Assembly: GCA_016861185.1 (NCBI GenBank)
Contig: BOKW01000006.1
Location: 248,001-312,000 of the forward strand
Direction of reading: 5' to 3'
Origin: Betaproteobacteria bacterium
GTDB lineage: Bacteria; Pseudomonadota; Gammaproteobacteria; Burkholderiales; Burkholderiaceae_F
Length of the DNA: 64,000 nucleotides
Below the pieces are notes generated by a model. It worked only from the letters and a program-made list of their open reading frames with translations, had not been told where the DNA came from and did not search any database. Numbering within the stretch: the first letter of the stretch is position 1; each line of letters opens with the position of its first letter. Positions 58,368 through 64,000 of this stretch are shown here, piece by piece. A program made the translations under genes and the position numbers.

Positions 58368-59903
58368 ATGCCGACGGCCGCACCGATCGAAGTCGAGTTG
58401 AAGCTGGCCGTGGCCGCCCGCGATCTGCCGCGGCTTCGCCGCCGCCTCGAACGGCTCGGCCCGGCGCGGCGCGTGCGCCTGGAGACGATCTACTACGACA
58501 CGCACGACGGCCTGCTCGCGGCACACGGATTCGCGCTGCGGCTGAGGCGCGTCGGCGAACGCTGGATCCAGACGCTGAAGTCGGAGACCGAAGCGGCCGC
58601 GCTCGCGCGGCGCGGCGAATGGGAGTGGCCGCTGCGGCGGCCACGCCTCGATCGCGCGTGTCTTGCAGACACGCCGCTCGCACCGCTGCTCGCGCGGCGC
58701 CCGCGCGTGAGCTTCGCCGAGCTGTTCCGAACGCGCTTTGCCCGCGACACGTGGATCGTCGAGGAGGACGGCGCATGCATCGAGCTGGCGCTCGACCAGG
58801 GCGAAATCCGCGCCGGCGAGCGCAGCGAGGCCATTCGCGAACTGGAACTGGAGCTGGAATCAGGCGCCGCCGAAGCGCTGCCCGCGCTCGCGCTGCGCAT
58901 CGCGCGGGCAGGAGGCGGCCGTCCGCTCGCGTTGCTGCCGTACGGCGACTCCAAGGCGCGGCGCGGGCAACGGCTCGCCGCGGGCGCGGCGCCGCAACCG
59001 GTGAAGGCGCAGGCGCAGCGGCTTCTCCGCGACCTGCGCGCCGACGACGCCGCCGAAGCTGCGCTGAAGCGCGCAGTCGGCCGCGCGACCGAAGTGCTAC
59101 TCGCCAATGCGCACGGCGCGCTGGCGTACGACGATCCCGAGTTCGTTCACCAGGCGCGCGTGGCGTTGCGGCGCATGCGCTCGGCGCTGCGGCTGCTGCG
59201 CCGGCAGGTCGAGTTTCCCGCGCGGCTGGCGGCCGATCTGCGCTGGATCGCGCGCGCGCTCGGCGCCGCGCGCGACTGCGACGTGCTGGTCGGCCAGATG
59301 CTGCCCGCGATCGCCGCTTCGTTCGACCCGGGTCTTGGCCCCGCATGCGAGCGCCTGCTCGCCCAAGCGCAGCGGCGGCGCGGGCGCGCGCGGGACGAGG
59401 CGCGCGCGGCGCTCGCGTCGCCGCGCTTCGCCGGCGCGACGCTGGCGTTGCTCGCCTGGTCGGCCGCACGGCCGCGCGGCGGCGGGCCGACCCTGCAGAC
59501 CCTCGCGGCGAAGCTGCTGCAACGGCAGCACGCGCGGCTGTTCGAGGCTGCGCACGCGTTCGCCGAGCTGTCGGCTGAGAAGCAGCATCGCGTGCGTATC
59601 CTCGCCAAGCGGCTACGCTACGCGCTCGACTTCTTCGCGATCGCGCTGCCCGAGCGCGCGACCGCGGCCTACGCCAAGCGCCTGGCCGCGCTGCAGGACG
59701 AACTCGGCGCGATCAACGACGCGGCCGTCGCGCGCGCGCATCTGCGCACGCTCGTGCGTGCGCGCGCGTTGCGCGAGGCGCTCGATGCGTGGGCGGCGCG
59801 CACGCGCCGCGACCGCGCGATCGCCGTCGAGCGCCGACTCGCCCGTTTGCGCGAGCGCCCAGTGCCGTGGCGGCGCGGCGCTGGGTCCGGAGGCGGTCGG
59901 TAG
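58368..59903 (+). CDS. CYTH-CHAD fusion protein (triphosphatase-like)
   Basis: A 511-aa protein. N-terminal CYTH domain with EVELKL (ExExK) cleaves inorganic or nucleoside triphosphates in the family; C-terminal CHAD helical domain begins with EFVHQARVALRRMRSALRLL, whose conserved His and Arg bind polyphosphate. The pair suggests polyphosphate metabolism or binding. No start conflict; downstream it runs to the RND promoter. Confidence 0.87.
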   Translation: MPTAAPIEVELKLAVAARDLPRLRRRLERLGPARRVRLETIYYDTHDGLLAAHGFALRLRRVGERWIQTLKSETEAAALARRGEWEWPLRRPRLDRACLADTPLAPLLARRPRVSFAELFRTRFARDTWIVEEDGACIELALDQGEIRAGERSEAIRELELELESGAAEALPALALRIARAGGGRPLALLPYGDSKARRGQRLAAGAAPQPVKAQAQRLLRDLRADDAAEAALKRAVGRATEVLLANAHGALAYDDPEFVHQARVALRRMRSALRLLRRQVEFPARLAADLRWIARALGAARDCDVLVGQMLPAIAASFDPGLGPACERLLAQAQRRRGRARDEARAALASPRFAGATLALLAWSAARPRGGGPTLQTLAAKLLQRQHARLFEAAHAFAELSAEKQHRVRILAKRLRYALDFFAIALPERATAAYAKRLAALQDELGAINDAAVARAHLRTLVRARALREALDAWAARTRRDRAIAVERRLARLRERPVPWRRGAGSGGGR

Positions 59904-59934
59904 CGCGCGCGGCCTCGTGCCGAACCCGGGCCGT

Positions 59935-59948
59935 GTGACGAAGGTCAC
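59935..59948. repeat. Short inverted repeat GTGAC-GAAG-GTCAC
   Basis: A perfect 5-bp stem with a 4-nt loop, between the CYTH-CHAD stop and the RND operon promoter. Too short to be a terminator; could be an operator half of the downstream promoter. Confidence 0.35.
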
Positions 59949-59997
59949 GCAACCCGGCGACGCGGCCGGAAATCGGGCCCGCCGCGGGGCGGCGCGC

Positions 59998-60027
59998 TTG
60001 AATACCATACCCCCCACGGTATATGCT
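59998..60027 (+). promoter_or_regulatory. Promoter with CsoR/CstR-like operator upstream of the second RND operon
   Basis: -35 TTGAAT (59998-60003) and -10 TATATG (60020-60025) are 16 nt apart (or TATGCT with 18). The spacer contains ATACC (60002-60006) and ATACC-CCCCAC-GGTAT (60007-60022), a C-tract palindrome like CsoR/CstR/RcnR operators. It ends 41 nt before the adaptor ATG at 60068. Confidence 0.55.
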
Positions 60028-60067
60028 GCGCGGCGTTGAACGCGCTTCTTACCGAACGAATCCAGCC

Positions 60068-61140
60068 ATGCATCGCACAACCATCGTGGTGGCGACGGCT
60101 GCGGCGATCGCCTTGACGGGCGCACTGGCCGCCGGCCTGCTCGCCGCGCAGGACAAACGGACGCCGCACGCTCCGGCCCGGCAGGCCGCCGCAGAAGCGG
60201 CGCTGGTCGCGCCGGTCGAACTGCGCACGGTCGAGGACTACTACGCGGCCGACGCCGTCGTCGAGGCGGTGCGCCAGGCCACCGTGTCGGCGCAGATCGC
60301 CGGAACGATCACGCAGTTCTACGTGGATGCGGGCGACCGCGTGAAGCGCGGGCAGGTGCTCGCGCGGATCGACGCGCGCGAGACCGATGCGCAGGTCGCC
60401 GCCGGACGCGCCGGCGTGGCGCAGGCCGAAGCGGCCGCGGTGCAGGCTCGGCTCAACTACGAGCGCACCAGGAGCCTGGTCGCGCAGAACTTCGTCAGCC
60501 AGGCCTCGCTCGACAAGGCCGACGCCGACTACAAGGCGGCGCTCGCCGCGCTCGAAGCGGCGCGTGCCGGCAGCGCGCAGGCGGTGACGGCGCGCAGCTT
60601 TGCCGAGGTACGCGCGCCGATCGACGGCGTCGTTTCGCAGCGGCTGATGGAAGTCGGTGAACTCGCGACGCCGGGCAAGCCGGTGCTCGCGCTGCACGAC
60701 CCGAGCGCGCTGCGCGCGGTCGGCAGCCTGCCGCAGTTCGTGCTGCCGCAGACGGCGAAGGTGCAGAAGGCGAGCGTCAAGCTGCCGGCGGCCAATCGCA
60801 TCGTCGCGGCCACGCGGGTGACGGTGCTGCCCGCAGCCGATGCGCGGCTGCTGTCGACGCTGATCCGCGCTGATCTTCCCACCGACTTGCCGGCCGGCGT
60901 GGTTCCCGGCACTGCCGCGAAGATCCGCGTGCCGCTCGGCTCCGCGCAGAAGCTCGTGATGCCTGCCGACGCGCTGATCCGCCGCGGCGAGCTGACGGCA
61001 GCGTACGTCGTCGGCGCCGACGGCGCGCCGCAGCTGCGCCAGGTCCGCGTCGGACCGGCGTACGAAGGCGGCGTCGTCGAGGTGCTCGCCGGCCTGGCCG
61101 AAGGCGAGCGCGTGCAGCTCAACCCGCTGGTGGCCAAGCA

Positions 61141-61144
<4 letters not shown>
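60068..61144 (+). CDS. HlyD-type periplasmic adaptor of an RND efflux system
   Basis: A 358-aa membrane-fusion protein. Start at 60068 gives a signal/anchor (MHRTTIVVATAAAIALTGALAAGLLAA). Biotinyl-lipoyl-like segment QIAGTITQFYVDAGDRVKRGQVLARID, long helical hairpin (QAEAAAVQARLNYERTRSLV) and beta-barrel. Its stop overlaps the pump gene start (ATGA). Substrate unknown; the neighbouring operator motif hints at metal, sulfide or formaldehyde responses. Confidence 0.88.

Positions 61145-64000
<2,856 letters not shown>

Overview
The window is a very GC-rich bacterial chromosome or large-replicon segment packed with copper and other heavy-metal resistance genes. Gene density, four-base stop/start overlaps, Tat-exported copper oxidases, RND efflux systems and OmpR-type two-component control all suggest a Gram-negative proteobacterium, most likely betaproteobacterial (Burkholderiales-like). 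The genus cannot be read from the sequence. No rRNA, tRNA, CRISPR array, transposase or integrase was seen.

Left third (1-24.8 kb, almost all minus strand): a CusCBA-type copper/silver RND efflux operon (cusA runs off the left edge) whose CusB carries a C-terminal CusF-like domain; a DUF411 protein; small secreted Cys/His-rich proteins; a drug/metabolite permease with a His-rich tail; multicopper oxidases (8.1-9.6 kb and 23.0-24.6 kb); a TlpA-like thioredoxin; a patatin; a four-gene operon of lipoprotein-sorting-like protein, ABC ATPase, double FtsX-type permease and beta-barrel; a plus-strand CusF-like gene; a P1B ATPase with an unusual CPD metal motif; a flavoprotein, a divergent PII protein and a stand-alone YHS protein.

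Middle (24.9-45.5 kb, minus strand): long leftward operons mix stress and energy genes. They encode acetate kinase, phosphoketolase, an alpha-glucan phosphorylase, FtsH protease, an MFS exporter, methyltransferases, a beta-CASP metallo-beta-lactamase, a YHS-YHS copper ATPase fused in frame to another membrane protein, a UbiB-like kinase, an AhpD-like protein and DUF2933 proteins. Phosphoketolase and acetate kinase together make ATP via acetyl-phosphate without respiration, which may matter when copper poisons the respiratory chain (inference).

Right third (45.5-64 kb): a CzcE-like gene, Spy-like and SHOCT proteins, a CopR/CopS-type two-component pair, a copper-protein operon (cytochrome c, Spy-like protein, second patatin, CusF-like, cupredoxin, multicopper oxidase, TolC-like lipoprotein), then an MgtE-like transporter, a CYTH-CHAD protein and a second RND operon that runs off the right edge.

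The most striking non-coding signal is a shared promoter design at five places (about 35.97, 45.58, 47.42, 49.62 and 50.19 kb). Each has a CopR/CusR-like operator read leftward, followed exactly 32 nt later by a conserved hexamer in the -10 position. One site precedes the response-regulator gene and another heads the operon containing ftsH and phosphoketolase, suggesting one copper-responsive regulon that includes central carbon metabolism.
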